Below are positions 27,543 through 35,493 of a DNA stretch of 46,509 bases, one piece after another. Location of the stretch: positions 1 through 46,509 of the forward strand of contig JBKBMT010000018.1 of NCBI GenBank assembly GCA_046295655.1, written 5' to 3'. The position numbers and the translations under genes were made by a program. This DNA comes from JBKBMT01 sp046295655 (GTDB lineage: Bacteria; Pseudomonadota; Alphaproteobacteria; Rhodobacterales; Rhodobacteraceae). The notes under the pieces were generated by a model. That model worked only from the letters and a program-made list of their open reading frames with translations. It was not told the origin of the DNA and searched no databases. Numbering within the stretch: the first letter of the stretch is position 1; each line of letters starts with the position of its first letter.

Positions 27543-28694
27543 TCAGTCCCATTCCACGGGCACCCGCACCGGCCCGCGGAAGGCCCAGCCGTGGAACGGG
27601 GCCGGGCCGGACAGGCGCAGGCGGGGCAGGCGGTCGAACAGCATCGGCAACGCCACCTCGACAATCAGGCACCGCGCCACCGCAGCCCCGGCGCAGAAAT
27701 GCGGCCCCGCGCCGAACGGGATCGACGCCGAAGTGTCGCGGTGCAGGTCGAAACGGTCGGGATCGCGGAAATGCACCTCGTCGCGGCCGGCAGAACCGAA
27801 CATCAGGAACACCCGGTCCTCGGGTTCGACACGGACGCCGGCGACCGTATCGGCCCGCGCGACCCGCCGGGGCGACATGCCGATGGGCGCGATACAGCGC
27901 GCGTATTCGTCGAAGGCCTGCTGCCAGCCTGCACGGCCCGCGCGAATGTCGGCCAGGGCGGCGGGATGGGACAGAAGCGCCCAGGCGGTGCCGGCAATCG
28001 CATCGCGCGGTTCGTTCTGGCCGCCCGATATGACCAGCTTGACGTTCGCCCGCAGATGCTCCGTGGCAAGGCCCGCATCCCGCTGGACCCGCAGCACCGA
28101 ATGTTCGGGCGCGATGTCCAGCATCCCGTCGATGTGGCGGTCGATCTCCGCGGTCGCGTCGCGACAGCGCGCCTCGACGGTCGGATCGCCCAGATAGTTG
28201 GCGCAGCCGTCGATCATCGCCTGACTGACGGCGTCCATCCGGTCAGGTGTCATGCTTTGCAGGCCGGTGACCGCGACCAGAGCCGCCCCGGACAGGGGCA
28301 TCGCATAGTCGGTCACCAGATCCGCCCGCCCGCGCGGCACCAGATCGTCGAGGATGGCCTGCGCGGCAGCGCGGAAGCAGGCGGCCCAATGGTCGCTGAC
28401 GGTGCGCGGGCTGAGCGCCGCGAACAGGATGCGCCGCTCGGCCTGATGCGCGGCCCCGTCCTTGCGCATCATGTTCTCGCCCATGAGCCGTGTCATCAGC
28501 CCCTGCGGCTGCCACGAGGACAGCACCTCGATGCGCTTCTCCTCGCGGTGGATGTCGTCGCGGCGGGTGATCAGCGTGGCGCCGAGTTCCGGCACGAAGC
28601 AGACCGGCGCCTCGGCGCGCATCCGGGCGAGCGCCGGGTAGGGGTCGGCGGCAAAGGCGGCCGGATCGATCGGAACATGCGGCGCGTCACTCAT
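27543..28694 (-). CDS. Cytochrome P450 with unusual I-helix
   Basis: 383 aa, soluble bacterial class I P450. The heme loop FGAGPHFCAGAAVARC holds Cys334, and the K-helix ExxR is E263-R266. In the I-helix, where P450cam has GGLDT (D251, T252), this protein has GGQNEPRD (G224 to D231), so the acid-alcohol pair is Asn227-Glu228. That changes the usual proton-delivery route and suggests either non-standard chemistry or a subfamily with its own mechanism. No ferredoxin or ferredoxin reductase gene is adjacent, so the electron donor is unknown. GGAGGAG precedes the ATG. Confidence 0.92.
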   Translation of the reverse strand: MSDAPHVPIDPAAFAADPYPALARMRAEAPVCFVPELGATLITRRDDIHREEKRIEVLSSWQPQGLMTRLMGENMMRKDGAAHQAERRILFAALSPRTVSDHWAACFRAAAQAILDDLVPRGRADLVTDYAMPLSGAALVAVTGLQSMTPDRMDAVSQAMIDGCANYLGDPTVEARCRDATAEIDRHIDGMLDIAPEHSVLRVQRDAGLATEHLRANVKLVISGGQNEPRDAIAGTAWALLSHPAALADIRAGRAGWQQAFDEYARCIAPIGMSPRRVARADTVAGVRVEPEDRVFLMFGSAGRDEVHFRDPDRFDLHRDTSASIPFGAGPHFCAGAAVARCLIVEVALPMLFDRLPRLRLSGPAPFHGWAFRGPVRVPVEWD

Positions 28695-28710
28695 GGCTCC
28701 TCCGGTCGGA

Positions 28711-28739
28711 ATGGTGCGTGCAGCTCACGCCCCGGTCAA
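28711..28739 (-). promoter_or_regulatory. Promoter of the P450 gene
   Basis: TTGACC (28739-28734), 17-base spacer, CACCAT (28716-28711) on the minus strand. The -35 is strong and the -10 weak. A start near 28704 gives a leader of about 10 bases that still contains the GGAGGAG ribosome site. It sits directly after the terminator of the DUF882 gene. Confidence 0.42.
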
Positions 28740-28744
28740 TGCAG

Positions 28745-28769
28745 AAGGCCCGCCACGGGGGCGGGCCTT
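28745..28769 (-). terminator. Terminator of the DUF882 gene
   Basis: AAGGCCCGCC (28745-28754) and GGCGGGCCTT (28760-28769) form a perfect 10-base stem with a 5-base loop, 25 bases after the DUF882 stop. On the minus strand the stem ends in CCTTCTGCATT, a short T-rich tail. Confidence 0.75.
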
Positions 28770-28793
28770 GCAGGGGTCCGAGGGGCCGGAGAG

Positions 28794-29360
28794 TCAGCCG
28801 CCCCAGGTGCGGATCGGTCCGCAGTCCATGTGAACGAAGTTCGACCGCGAATAACGTCCGACCCCGCCAGAGGCGCAGGCCTCGGCCGCGCGGGCGATCT
28901 GGCTGACGCTGCGCGACTTCAGCCGCAGGTCGGCCGCCTGGCCGGACATGTGCAGCGAGTTGCGGGCGACGCCGCGGGTGCGCGTGCGCAGCGCAGCATT
29001 GGTCTGCGGGCTGCGATAGCCCGACAGCAGCATGTAGGGCTCGGACACTTCCATCAGCCGGTGGGCGGCCGCCATGATGTCGATGGTGCGAGCGTCGATC
29101 TGCCGTGACTGGCCGGTGCGCACGTCCCGCATGAAATGCGTGATCTCGCGCATGACCTCGGGAATGTAGTTCCCGTCTATCCAGTAGATGGTGTCGAGGC
29201 TTTCGCCGGACCGACCGTTGTACATCTTGATCCGGCGGATATCGCCCGAGCCGCGAAGGAACCCGAAGGCGTTCGAGTAGGTTGGTGCTGCAGCGACAAT
29301 GCCGGCGGTGAAGATTCCAAGCAGCTTTCGCCGCGAAACCCCGTTCGGAGTGTCAGTCAT
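28794..29360 (-). CDS. DUF882/YcbK-like peptidoglycan peptidase with Tat-type signal
   Basis: 188 aa from the ATG at 29360; the frame is open upstream but adds non-conserved sequence. N-terminal SRRKLLGIFTAGIVAAAPTYSNA is a twin-arginine-type signal, so export is likely. The mature domain is M15-like: YRSPQTNAAL, the zinc motif HMSGQAADL (H137, D144) and HMDCG (H177). YcbK proteins are thought to trim or modify peptidoglycan. It is divergent from a YcbB-type L,D-transpeptidase, mirroring the E. coli ycbB-ycbK neighbourhood. A terminator follows. Confidence 0.88.
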   Translation of the reverse strand: MTDTPNGVSRRKLLGIFTAGIVAAAPTYSNAFGFLRGSGDIRRIKMYNGRSGESLDTIYWIDGNYIPEVMREITHFMRDVRTGQSRQIDARTIDIMAAAHRLMEVSEPYMLLSGYRSPQTNAALRTRTRGVARNSLHMSGQAADLRLKSRSVSQIARAAEACASGGVGRYSRSNFVHMDCGPIRTWGG

Positions 29361-29444
29361 GAGTTCGTGCCTGTCCCGTCCGGTGCGAGTGGTCCCGCCC
29401 GGCACTCTTTCCTTGTCTTGGTTGCATCCCCTCGGATGCGCCCG

Positions 29445-29473
29445 GTTATGGCACGGTTCGATTCGCACACCAA
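29445..29473 (-). promoter_or_regulatory. Candidate promoter of the DUF882 gene
   Basis: On the minus strand TTGGTG (29473-29468), a 17-base spacer and CATAAC (29450-29445). A start near 29438 gives a leader of about 78 bases. Confidence 0.4.
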
Positions 29474-29643
29474 GCCTTCTGGCCACGATTCATCCACAAT
29501 GTCGGTGCAATCGGCAAAAATTTGCTGAACTGGAGTATGCTCGGCCGGTCTGGAGAAGTCGCTTCATCCGAAAGAATTGTGTCGATGTTGCAACAGATTG
29601 GGCGTTGCGGCGGGTCGGGGGGCAGGGACGTGATTGGACAGCT

Positions 29644-29662
29644 GGCTGCGAATTGCGCAGCC
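29644..29662. repeat. Inverted repeat in the L,D-transpeptidase leader
   Basis: GGCTGCG-AATTG-CGCAGCC is a perfect 7-base inverted repeat, 62 bases before the transpeptidase ATG. It could be an operator or an RNA hairpin; it lacks a T tract. Confidence 0.4.
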
Positions 29663-29723
29663 TTCGTGCTGCCGTTAGCGAGAAGTATTGATGAAGCGCA
29701 TCGACCGCGGAAAGGTTTGAAGG

Positions 29724-31352
29724 ATGACTGACCCTGGCAGCCGGAACCTCTGTCTCGTTCTCGGAATGACGGCGTTGCTTTCGGGCCTTGCCTTTCCCGC
29801 ACAGTCCCAGGGCCCGGCGACGACCGGGACCGCGCTTGCGATACGTGTCGCTGTTCCGCAGATCTCGCCCTTCCGCCAGGCCATCGCGATCGCCGCGGCC
29901 GAGGATGCCGAGATCGCTGCCTTCTTCCGCGACCGCGACTATGCGCCGTTCTGGACCTCGGCCGACGGCGCAGCTCGCCGCGCTGCGCTGCTGTCCGCGC
30001 TGGCCGAAGCGCCGCTGCACGCGCTGCCGACCACCCATGATCCGGCCCCGCTTCTGGCGGCCTTCGCCAAGGCAAGATCAGAGGGCGACCGCGGCCGGCT
30101 CGAGGTGGCGATGAGCCGTGCCTTCCTTGCCTTCGCACGCGACCTGTCCTCGGGCGTGGTGGAGCCGGGCCGGGTGGACGGCGGCATCGTGCGCACGGTC
30201 GAACGCCCCGACCCGCGCGCCTTGCTCGACGGGTTTGCAGCGGCCGAACCGGCGGCCTTCCTGCGCGGGCTCGCGCCGCGGCATCCCGAATATGCGCGGC
30301 TGCTCAAGGCGCACGCGCGGTTGAGGGCGCAGATTGCGGCTGGCGGCTGGGGCCCCCCGGTGCGGGCGAAGGCGCTGCGCCCGGGCGACACGGGGGCGGA
30401 AGTCGTCGCGCTGCGGGACAGGCTGGCGGCAATGGGGCATCTGGGCCGGACGGCGACGGCGACCTACGATTCCGCCGTCCAGTCTGCCGTGCAGCGGTTC
30501 CAGTTCGAACATGGTCTTGTGGCCGACGGTATTGCCCACGAGGCGACCATCGCGCAGATCAACGTCGGCCCCGAGGACCGCCTGCGCGCGGTCATCGTGG
30601 CGATGGAGCGCGAGCGCTGGATGAACCACGATCGCGGCGCGCGGCATATCGTGGTGAACCTGACGGATTTCACCGCGAAGATCATCGACGACGGCATCGT
30701 GACCTTCGCGACCCGCGCGGTGATCGGTTCGACCGTGTCGGACAAGCAGACGCCCGAGTTCAGCCACCGCATGACCTACATGGAGCTGAACCCCGACTGG
30801 ACCGTTCCGCCCGGAATCATCCGCCGCGACTATCTGCCACGGCTCCAGTCGAACCCGAATGCGCTGCGCCACCTCCAGGTGGTCGATAGCCGCGGCCGCG
30901 TCGTCCCGCGCGACCAGATCGACTTTTCCGCCTATTCGTCGCGCAACTTTCCCTTCAACCTGCGCCAGCCGCCGGGTGCGTCGAATGCTCTGGGTCGGGT
31001 CAAGTTCATGTTCCCGAACCCGTGGTCGATCTATCTCCACGACACGCCCGAGAAGCACCTCTTTGCCCGCGACCGGCGGGCCTATTCCTCGGGCTGCGTG
31101 CGCCTGAACGATCCCTTCGACTTCGCCTATGTCCTGCTGTCCCGGCAGGAGGAGGATCCGCGCCGCGCGTTTCACCGGGTGCTGGATACCGGGCGGCAGG
31201 AGCGGATCTTCCTGAAGGATCCGGTGCCGATCCACATCGACTACCGGACCGCCTTCACCGATGCGCGCGGCCGGGTGCATTACCGGGCCGACATTTACGG
31301 GCGCGATGCGGCGATCCATGCCGCCTTGCTGCGCGCCGGGGTGGAAGGCTAG
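29724..31352 (+). CDS. YcbB-type murein L,D-transpeptidase
   Basis: 542 aa. N-terminal signal (about 8-28, ending AFPAQSQ), a helical scaffold domain (60-210), a peptidoglycan-binding domain (about 215-280, LRPGDTGAEVVALRDRLAAMG) and the YkuD catalytic domain (about 306-500). The catalytic motif is complete: H439 in IYLHDTP and C458 in RAYSSGCVRLNDP. It forms 3-3 (mDAP-mDAP) crosslinks in the cell wall. Divergent from the YcbK-like gene. Start ATG at 29724 follows AAGGATG-rich sequence. The Ala-rich N-terminal region is typical of alphaproteobacterial members. Confidence 0.93.
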   Translation: MTDPGSRNLCLVLGMTALLSGLAFPAQSQGPATTGTALAIRVAVPQISPFRQAIAIAAAEDAEIAAFFRDRDYAPFWTSADGAARRAALLSALAEAPLHALPTTHDPAPLLAAFAKARSEGDRGRLEVAMSRAFLAFARDLSSGVVEPGRVDGGIVRTVERPDPRALLDGFAAAEPAAFLRGLAPRHPEYARLLKAHARLRAQIAAGGWGPPVRAKALRPGDTGAEVVALRDRLAAMGHLGRTATATYDSAVQSAVQRFQFEHGLVADGIAHEATIAQINVGPEDRLRAVIVAMERERWMNHDRGARHIVVNLTDFTAKIIDDGIVTFATRAVIGSTVSDKQTPEFSHRMTYMELNPDWTVPPGIIRRDYLPRLQSNPNALRHLQVVDSRGRVVPRDQIDFSAYSSRNFPFNLRQPPGASNALGRVKFMFPNPWSIYLHDTPEKHLFARDRRAYSSGCVRLNDPFDFAYVLLSRQEEDPRRAFHRVLDTGRQERIFLKDPVPIHIDYRTAFTDARGRVHYRADIYGRDAAIHAALLRAGVEG

Positions 31353-31397
31353 GGCGCAAGCGGATAGAAGGGGTGCGCACTGACGGAGGGCGCCCCG

Positions 31398-32489
31398 ATG
31401 CCGCACACGATCCGCGAAATCGCTGCTGCGCTGGGCGCGCAGGCGGTCGGCGATCTGGATCTCCTGGTGTCCGGGGCTGCGGAGCCCGCGGCGGCCAACC
31501 CGGATCATCTGGCCCTGGCGATGGATGCGAAATATGCCGATGGTCTGGCCCGCGGCTCGGCGCGGGCGGCGGTGCTGTGGCCCGGTGCCGACTGGCAGGC
31601 GCTGGGCCTGACGGCGGCGCTGTTCGTTCCCCGGCCGCGGCTGGCGATGGCCGGGATAACCCGGCTGTTCGACCCCGGGCCGAGGATCGCGCCGGGCATC
31701 CATCCCTCGGCGGCGATCGACCCGACCGCCGAGATCGGGGCCGGCGCGGCCATCGGACCCTTCGTCGTGATCGGTGCGGCAGCCCGGATCGGGCCGCGCG
31801 CCCGCATCGCATCGCATGTTTCCGTCGCCGAAGGGGCCGAGATCGGGTCCGATGCCCTGATCCATGCCGGCGTGCGGATCGGGGCGCGGGTACGGATCGG
31901 CGACCGCTTCATCGCCCAGCCCGGCGCGGTGATCGGCTCGGACGGCCTTTCCTTCGTCACGCCCGACCGTTCCGGGGTCGAGGAAGTTCGCACAACGCTC
32001 AAGGAAAGAAAGGAAATCAGACCCCAGGGCTGGACGCGGATCCATTCGCTGGGATCGGTTGTCGTCGGCGACGATGTGGAGGTCGGGGCGAACAGCACCA
32101 TCGACCGGGGGACCATCCGCGATACCGAGATCGGGTCCGGCACGAAGATCGACAATCTCGTGCATCTCGGCCACAACGTCCGGGTCGGGCAGGACTGCAT
32201 GCTGTGCGGGCAGGTCGGCATCGCAGGGTCGGCCCGGATCGGCGACCGGGTGGTGCTGGCGGGGCAATGCGGGGTCAACGACAACATCTTTGTCGGCGAC
32301 GACGTGATCGCCGGCGGCGCGACCAAGATCTTCACCAACGTCCCCGCCGGGCGCGTGATCCTTGGCAGCCCGGCAGTCAAGATGGAAACCCAGATCGAGA
32401 TCAACAAGGCGCTGCGCCGTCTGCCGCGACTGGCGGCCGCGGTGACGGCCCTGCAGAAAGCCCTTTCTAAGCCCGGCGACAGCGGCTAA
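31398..32489 (+). CDS. lpxD: UDP-3-O-(3-hydroxyacyl)glucosamine N-acyltransferase LpxD
   Basis: 363 aa. A small N-terminal uridine-binding domain (about 1-95) is followed by a left-handed beta-helix of hexapeptide repeats (100-320). The catalytic His is H259 in NLVHLGHNVRVG, corresponding to E. coli H239, and EVGANSTIDRGTI is the family loop. It transfers a 3-hydroxyacyl chain from ACP in lipid A synthesis. LpxD is usually next to fabZ-lpxA; here it is instead followed by an acyl carrier protein and a ketoacyl synthase, which suggests a lipid A acyl-supply group. Confidence 0.95.
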   Translation: MPHTIREIAAALGAQAVGDLDLLVSGAAEPAAANPDHLALAMDAKYADGLARGSARAAVLWPGADWQALGLTAALFVPRPRLAMAGITRLFDPGPRIAPGIHPSAAIDPTAEIGAGAAIGPFVVIGAAARIGPRARIASHVSVAEGAEIGSDALIHAGVRIGARVRIGDRFIAQPGAVIGSDGLSFVTPDRSGVEEVRTTLKERKEIRPQGWTRIHSLGSVVVGDDVEVGANSTIDRGTIRDTEIGSGTKIDNLVHLGHNVRVGQDCMLCGQVGIAGSARIGDRVVLAGQCGVNDNIFVGDDVIAGGATKIFTNVPAGRVILGSPAVKMETQIEINKALRRLPRLAAAVTALQKALSKPGDSG

Positions 32490-32518
32490 ACGGAGGCCGC
32501 CAAGTCCAGGGGGCCTCG

Positions 32519-32788
32519 ATGAGCGACACCGTTAGGGACCGCGTGATTGCGATCATTGCCGAACAGGCGGTGCTCGACGTTTCCGACGTGACGATGGAGT
32601 CGACCCTCGAAGGTCTTGGCATCGACAGTCTGGGCCTTGTCGAATCGATCTTCGCCATCGAGGAGGCCTTCGACATTTCGGTGCCGTTCAACGCCAACGA
32701 TCCCAGCCAGAACCGGTTCGACATTTCCTCGGTCGGGGCCATCGTGGCAGCGGTCGAGCAGTTGCTGGCCGAACAGAAGGGCGCATGA
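32519..32788 (+). CDS. Acyl carrier protein, specialised
   Basis: 89 aa with the phosphopantetheine site at S37 (LGIDSLGLVE). It is longer than AcpP (about 78 aa) and has an insertion NANDPSQNRFDIS between helices III and IV, a feature also seen in AcpXL-like carriers. It follows lpxD by 29 bases and overlaps the ketoacyl synthase by 4 bases. It probably carries a special acyl chain for lipid A or another envelope lipid. I would not call it acpXL without a phylogeny. Confidence 0.88.
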   Translation: MSDTVRDRVIAIIAEQAVLDVSDVTMESTLEGLGIDSLGLVESIFAIEEAFDISVPFNANDPSQNRFDISSVGAIVAAVEQLLAEQKGA

Positions 32789-33993
32789 GGCGCGTCGTCA
32801 TCACCGGGGCGGGAACGGTCAACGCGCTTGCCCATGACGTGCCCGGAACGCTTGCAGCCTTCCGGGAGGGCCGCTGCGGCATCGGTGCCATCGACATCCG
32901 CGACAAGGAGCGTCTGGGCATCGGGATCGGCGGCCAGGTGCAGGGCTGGGACCCAGAGGCGCATTTCAACCGCCAGCAGATCGCGCTCTACGACCGTTTC
33001 ACCCAGTTCACCCTGCATGCCGCGCGCGAGGCGATCGGGCAATCGGGGCTGGAATTCGATGACCGTCTCTCGCTGACCTCGGGCGTCGTGCTGGGCACCG
33101 CCGCGGGCGGGGTCAACACCTGGGACGAGAACTATCGCACGGTCTACGAAGAAGGGAAGAACCGCGTCCATCCCTTCGTCGTGCCGAAGCTGATGAACAA
33201 CGCGGCCGCAAGCCATGTCAGCATGGAATGGCACCTGCGCGGCCCGACCTTCAGCGTCGCCACCGCCTGCGCCAGTTCGAACCATGCCATGGGGCTGGCG
33301 TTCCAGATGGTGCGGTCGGGTGCGGCGACGGTCATGATCACGGGCGGATCCGAGGCGATGCTCTGCTTCGGCGGAATCAAGGCCTGGGAAGGGTTGCGGG
33401 TCATGTCCAAGACTGCGTGCCGCCCCTTCAGCGCCAACCGCGACGGCATGGTGCAGGGCGAGGGCGCCGGCGTGTTCGTGTTCGAGGACTACGAGCATGC
33501 GCGGGCGCGGGGTGCGGAGATCCTGGCGGAGGTGGCGGGATTCGCCATGTCCTCCGATGCCTCGGACATCGTGATGCCGTCTGCGCAGGGCGCCGAGCGG
33601 GCGATCTCCGGCGCGCTGCGTGATGCAAGGCTGAACCCCGAGGCGGTTGGCTATATCAATGCCCACGGAACCGGCACCGCGGCCAACGACAAGACGGAAT
33701 GCGCTGCCGTCGCGCATGCCTTCGGTCATCATGCCGACCAGCTGATGATCTCGTCCACCAAGTCGATGCACGGGCATCTGATCGGCGGCACCGGCGCGGT
33801 GGAACTTCTGGCCTGCATCCTGGCTCTGCGCGAGGGTGTCATCGCGCCGACCGTGAACTACGAGGAACCGGACCCCGAATGCGCGCTGGACGTGGTGCCG
33901 AACACGGCGCGCGAGGCGAGTGTTGCGGCGGTCCTGTCCAACGCCTTTGCCTTCGGCGGTCTCAATGCCGTGCTGGCGCTGAAACGGGTCTGA
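32785..33993 (+). CDS. Beta-ketoacyl-ACP synthase (FabF-like, KAS II type)
   Basis: 402 aa. Catalytic triad: C162 (VATACASSNHA), H294 (INAHGTGTAAND) and H331 (STKSMHGHLIGGTGAVE), with K326. This is the condensing-enzyme fold with all residues for decarboxylative Claisen condensation. It overlaps the ACP gene (ATGA), so the pair is translated together. Given the lpxD neighbour it may build a long or specialised acyl chain for lipid A, as in the acpXL-fabF clusters of Rhizobiales, but there is no fabZ or acyltransferase next to it here. Confidence 0.92.
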   Translation: MRRVVITGAGTVNALAHDVPGTLAAFREGRCGIGAIDIRDKERLGIGIGGQVQGWDPEAHFNRQQIALYDRFTQFTLHAAREAIGQSGLEFDDRLSLTSGVVLGTAAGGVNTWDENYRTVYEEGKNRVHPFVVPKLMNNAAASHVSMEWHLRGPTFSVATACASSNHAMGLAFQMVRSGAATVMITGGSEAMLCFGGIKAWEGLRVMSKTACRPFSANRDGMVQGEGAGVFVFEDYEHARARGAEILAEVAGFAMSSDASDIVMPSAQGAERAISGALRDARLNPEAVGYINAHGTGTAANDKTECAAVAHAFGHHADQLMISSTKSMHGHLIGGTGAVELLACILALREGVIAPTVNYEEPDPECALDVVPNTAREASVAAVLSNAFAFGGLNAVLALKRV

Positions 33994-34028
33994 GCCACCC
34001 GTCATCTTCCGATGCCGTCAAGTCCAGG

Positions 34029-34044
34029 CCTTGCCCATGCAAGG
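34029..34044. repeat. Inverted repeat after the ketoacyl synthase gene
   Basis: CCTTGC-CCAT-GCAAGG is a perfect 6-base stem with a 4-base loop, 36 bases after the stop at 33993. There is no T tract, so it is at best a weak terminator; it may also belong to the upstream control region of the TRAP operon. Confidence 0.35.
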
Positions 34045-34054
34045 ATCCGGTGGA

Positions 34055-34097
34055 TTGTGCGAATCGATGTTGTATCGTATTCTGAAATAGCATTTCT
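34055..34097 (+). promoter_or_regulatory. Promoter with IclR-type operator of the TRAP-hydantoinase operon
   Basis: TTGTGC (34055-34060), 17-base spacer, TATTCT (34078-34083). Immediately after the -10 comes GAAAT-AGC-ATTTC (34084-34096), a perfect palindrome with T outside each arm's G or C on the consensus side (TGAAAT-N3-ATTTCT). This resembles the E. coli IclR operator core GGAAAT-N-ATTTCC. It would cover the start site, giving repression. An IclR gene is encoded 3.3 kb downstream in the same operon, so autoregulation is likely. Confidence 0.6.
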
Positions 34098-34110
34098 ATA
34101 TGCAAAACAC

Positions 34111-34119
34111 GGGGGGGGG
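34111..34119. repeat. Nine-G homopolymer before the dctP start
   Basis: A run of nine G (34111-34119) ends 3 bases before the ATG at 34123. It occupies the ribosome-binding-site position, so slippage would change translation efficiency rather than frame. Such runs also cause sequencing errors. Confidence 0.7.
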
Positions 34120-34122
34120 TTA

Positions 34123-35109
34123 ATGAACGTCACTCTGCGCGCTCTGGGCGCTGCGGTCGTGGTTGCCTGGGCGGGGGCTGCGGCGGCACAGGACCATGTG
34201 TTCAAGTTCGGTCACGCGGCCGCATCCACGCATCTTTTCCACGACGGGCTGACGATGTTCGCAGACGCCGTGGCAGAAAAGACCGGTGGCCGGGTCAAGA
34301 TCGAGGTGTTCGGCGACCGCCAGCTTGGCGACGACCGTCAACTTCTGGAGGGGCTGCAGCTCGGGACCATCGACGGTGCCGTGGTGTCTGCGCCGACGAT
34401 GCCGCTGGTGATCGGTGCCGTCGGCTTCGACGCGTTGCAGCTTCCGTTCCTGGTCGACAGCTACGACACCATGGCGTCCGCGCTGGCCTCGCCCGTCGGG
34501 CAGGCGCTGCTCGACAGTCTGGACGAGAAGAACATCAAGGGGCTCGGCTATGTGGAGGCGGGGCTGCGCCACTTCCTGGCCAAGCCCAAGAGCGTGCAGA
34601 GCGTCGCCGATTTCGCCGGCCTCAAGACCCGCATCGTGCCGGTGCCGCTGCACAAGGCGACATGGGAGGCGCTGGGCACCAACCCGATCGGCATGGCCTA
34701 TGGCGAGGTCTATTCGGCGCTCGAGACCGGAACCATCGACGCGGTCGAGATCAACCTGTCGTCGATCAAGTCCGAGAGCCTGTTCCAGGCGGGAAAACAT
34801 GCGACACTGACCGGGCACTACTTCTGGCCCGGTGTCCTGATGATGTCCGGCCCGCGCTTCGCCGCCTTGCCGGACGATCTGAAGGCCGCGCTGGTCGAGG
34901 CCGGGCATGAGGTGATCGCGGCGCATTATGCAATGGCACGGGATCAGGAAGGCGAGATTGCGGAGTTCCTGAAGGGCCAGGGTGTCAGCATCGGCGAACT
35001 TGACGATCTGGATGCCATGCGCGATCTCACCCGTCCGGTTCTGGACGAATGGATGGGCAAGGATCCCCTGATCGGGGCCTTCGTTGCCGCAATCCGCGGC
35101 GGAAGCTGA
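34123..35109 (+). CDS. TRAP transporter solute-binding protein (DctP family)
   Basis: 328 aa from the ATG at 34123 (the frame opens upstream without conserved residues). Signal peptide ALGAAVVVAWAGAAAAQ, then HVFKFGHAAASTHLFHDG, FGDRQLGDDRQLLEGLQLGTIDGAVVSAPT and GLKTRIVPVPLHKATWEALGTNPIGMAYGEVYSALETGTIDA, the DctP ligand-binding scaffold. It binds an organic acid in the periplasm. It opens an operon that also holds a cupin, DctQ, DctM, IclR and two hydantoinase-family subunits, so its ligand is probably the substrate of the latter. The G-tract supplies the ribosome site. Confidence 0.92.
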   Translation: MNVTLRALGAAVVVAWAGAAAAQDHVFKFGHAAASTHLFHDGLTMFADAVAEKTGGRVKIEVFGDRQLGDDRQLLEGLQLGTIDGAVVSAPTMPLVIGAVGFDALQLPFLVDSYDTMASALASPVGQALLDSLDEKNIKGLGYVEAGLRHFLAKPKSVQSVADFAGLKTRIVPVPLHKATWEALGTNPIGMAYGEVYSALETGTIDAVEINLSSIKSESLFQAGKHATLTGHYFWPGVLMMSGPRFAALPDDLKAALVEAGHEVIAAHYAMARDQEGEIAEFLKGQGVSIGELDDLDAMRDLTRPVLDEWMGKDPLIGAFVAAIRGGS

Positions 35110-35112
35110 GCC

Positions 35113-35487
35113 ATGGCCCGGGGGACGCGGGTCTATCGCTGGACCGATCTGCCGCGCGAGACGGTCCGGCCCGGCGTAAGCCGGGCAGGGTTCCGCGGCG
35201 ACAACGCGCTGGTGGTGATGAACTGGCTGGAGCCGGGCATGGAGGTCCGACCCCATTCGCATCCGTTCGAACAGCTGGCGTTCATCCTTTCGGGCCGGGT
35301 GCGGTTCACCATCGGCGCGGATGTGGTCGAGGTCGGCCCCGGCGAGATGGTCCGCATCCCGCCGGATGTCGTTCATTGCGGCGAGCCGGTGGGTGACGAG
35401 GTGGCTGTCAACCTTGACGTCTTTGCCCCGGTCCGCGCCGACTATCGCCACCTGACCGCCTATCAGGAGGCCGACTTCGCCTCATGA
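35113..35487 (+). CDS. Small cupin-domain protein
   Basis: 124 aa, single cupin barrel. Motif 1 is RPHSHPFEQLAFILSGRVRF (His, His, Glu metal ligands) and motif 2 is GEMVRIPPDVVHCGEP (distal His). Metal-binding cupins of this size act as isomerases, epimerases or small dioxygenases. The gene lies 3 bases after dctP and before dctQ, an unusual insertion inside a TRAP operon; it may epimerise or isomerise the imported compound. Stop at 35487 is followed by hairpin-rich spacer. Confidence 0.85.
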   Translation: MARGTRVYRWTDLPRETVRPGVSRAGFRGDNALVVMNWLEPGMEVRPHSHPFEQLAFILSGRVRFTIGADVVEVGPGEMVRIPPDVVHCGEPVGDEVAVNLDVFAPVRADYRHLTAYQEADFAS

Positions 35488-35493
35488 TGCGGC

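Larger units (their letters stand above)
29361..29723. other. Intergenic region between divergent peptidoglycan genes
   Basis: 363 bases without a convincing gene, and richer in A/T than its surroundings. It holds the candidate promoter for the DUF882 gene (29445-29473) and a hairpin at 29644-29662 in the leader of the L,D-transpeptidase gene. I could not place the plus-strand promoter; short open frames here lack codon bias and conserved sequence. Confidence 0.6.

Noticed and set aside
29499..29730. Short open frames between the DUF882 and transpeptidase genes
   Set aside because: No coding bias, no Shine-Dalgarno sequence and composition unlike neighbouring genes; treated as regulatory sequence.
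34029..34044. CCTTGC-CCAT-GCAAGG as terminator of the ketoacyl synthase gene
   Set aside because: The stem is short (6 bases) and not followed by T residues; listed only as an inverted repeat.
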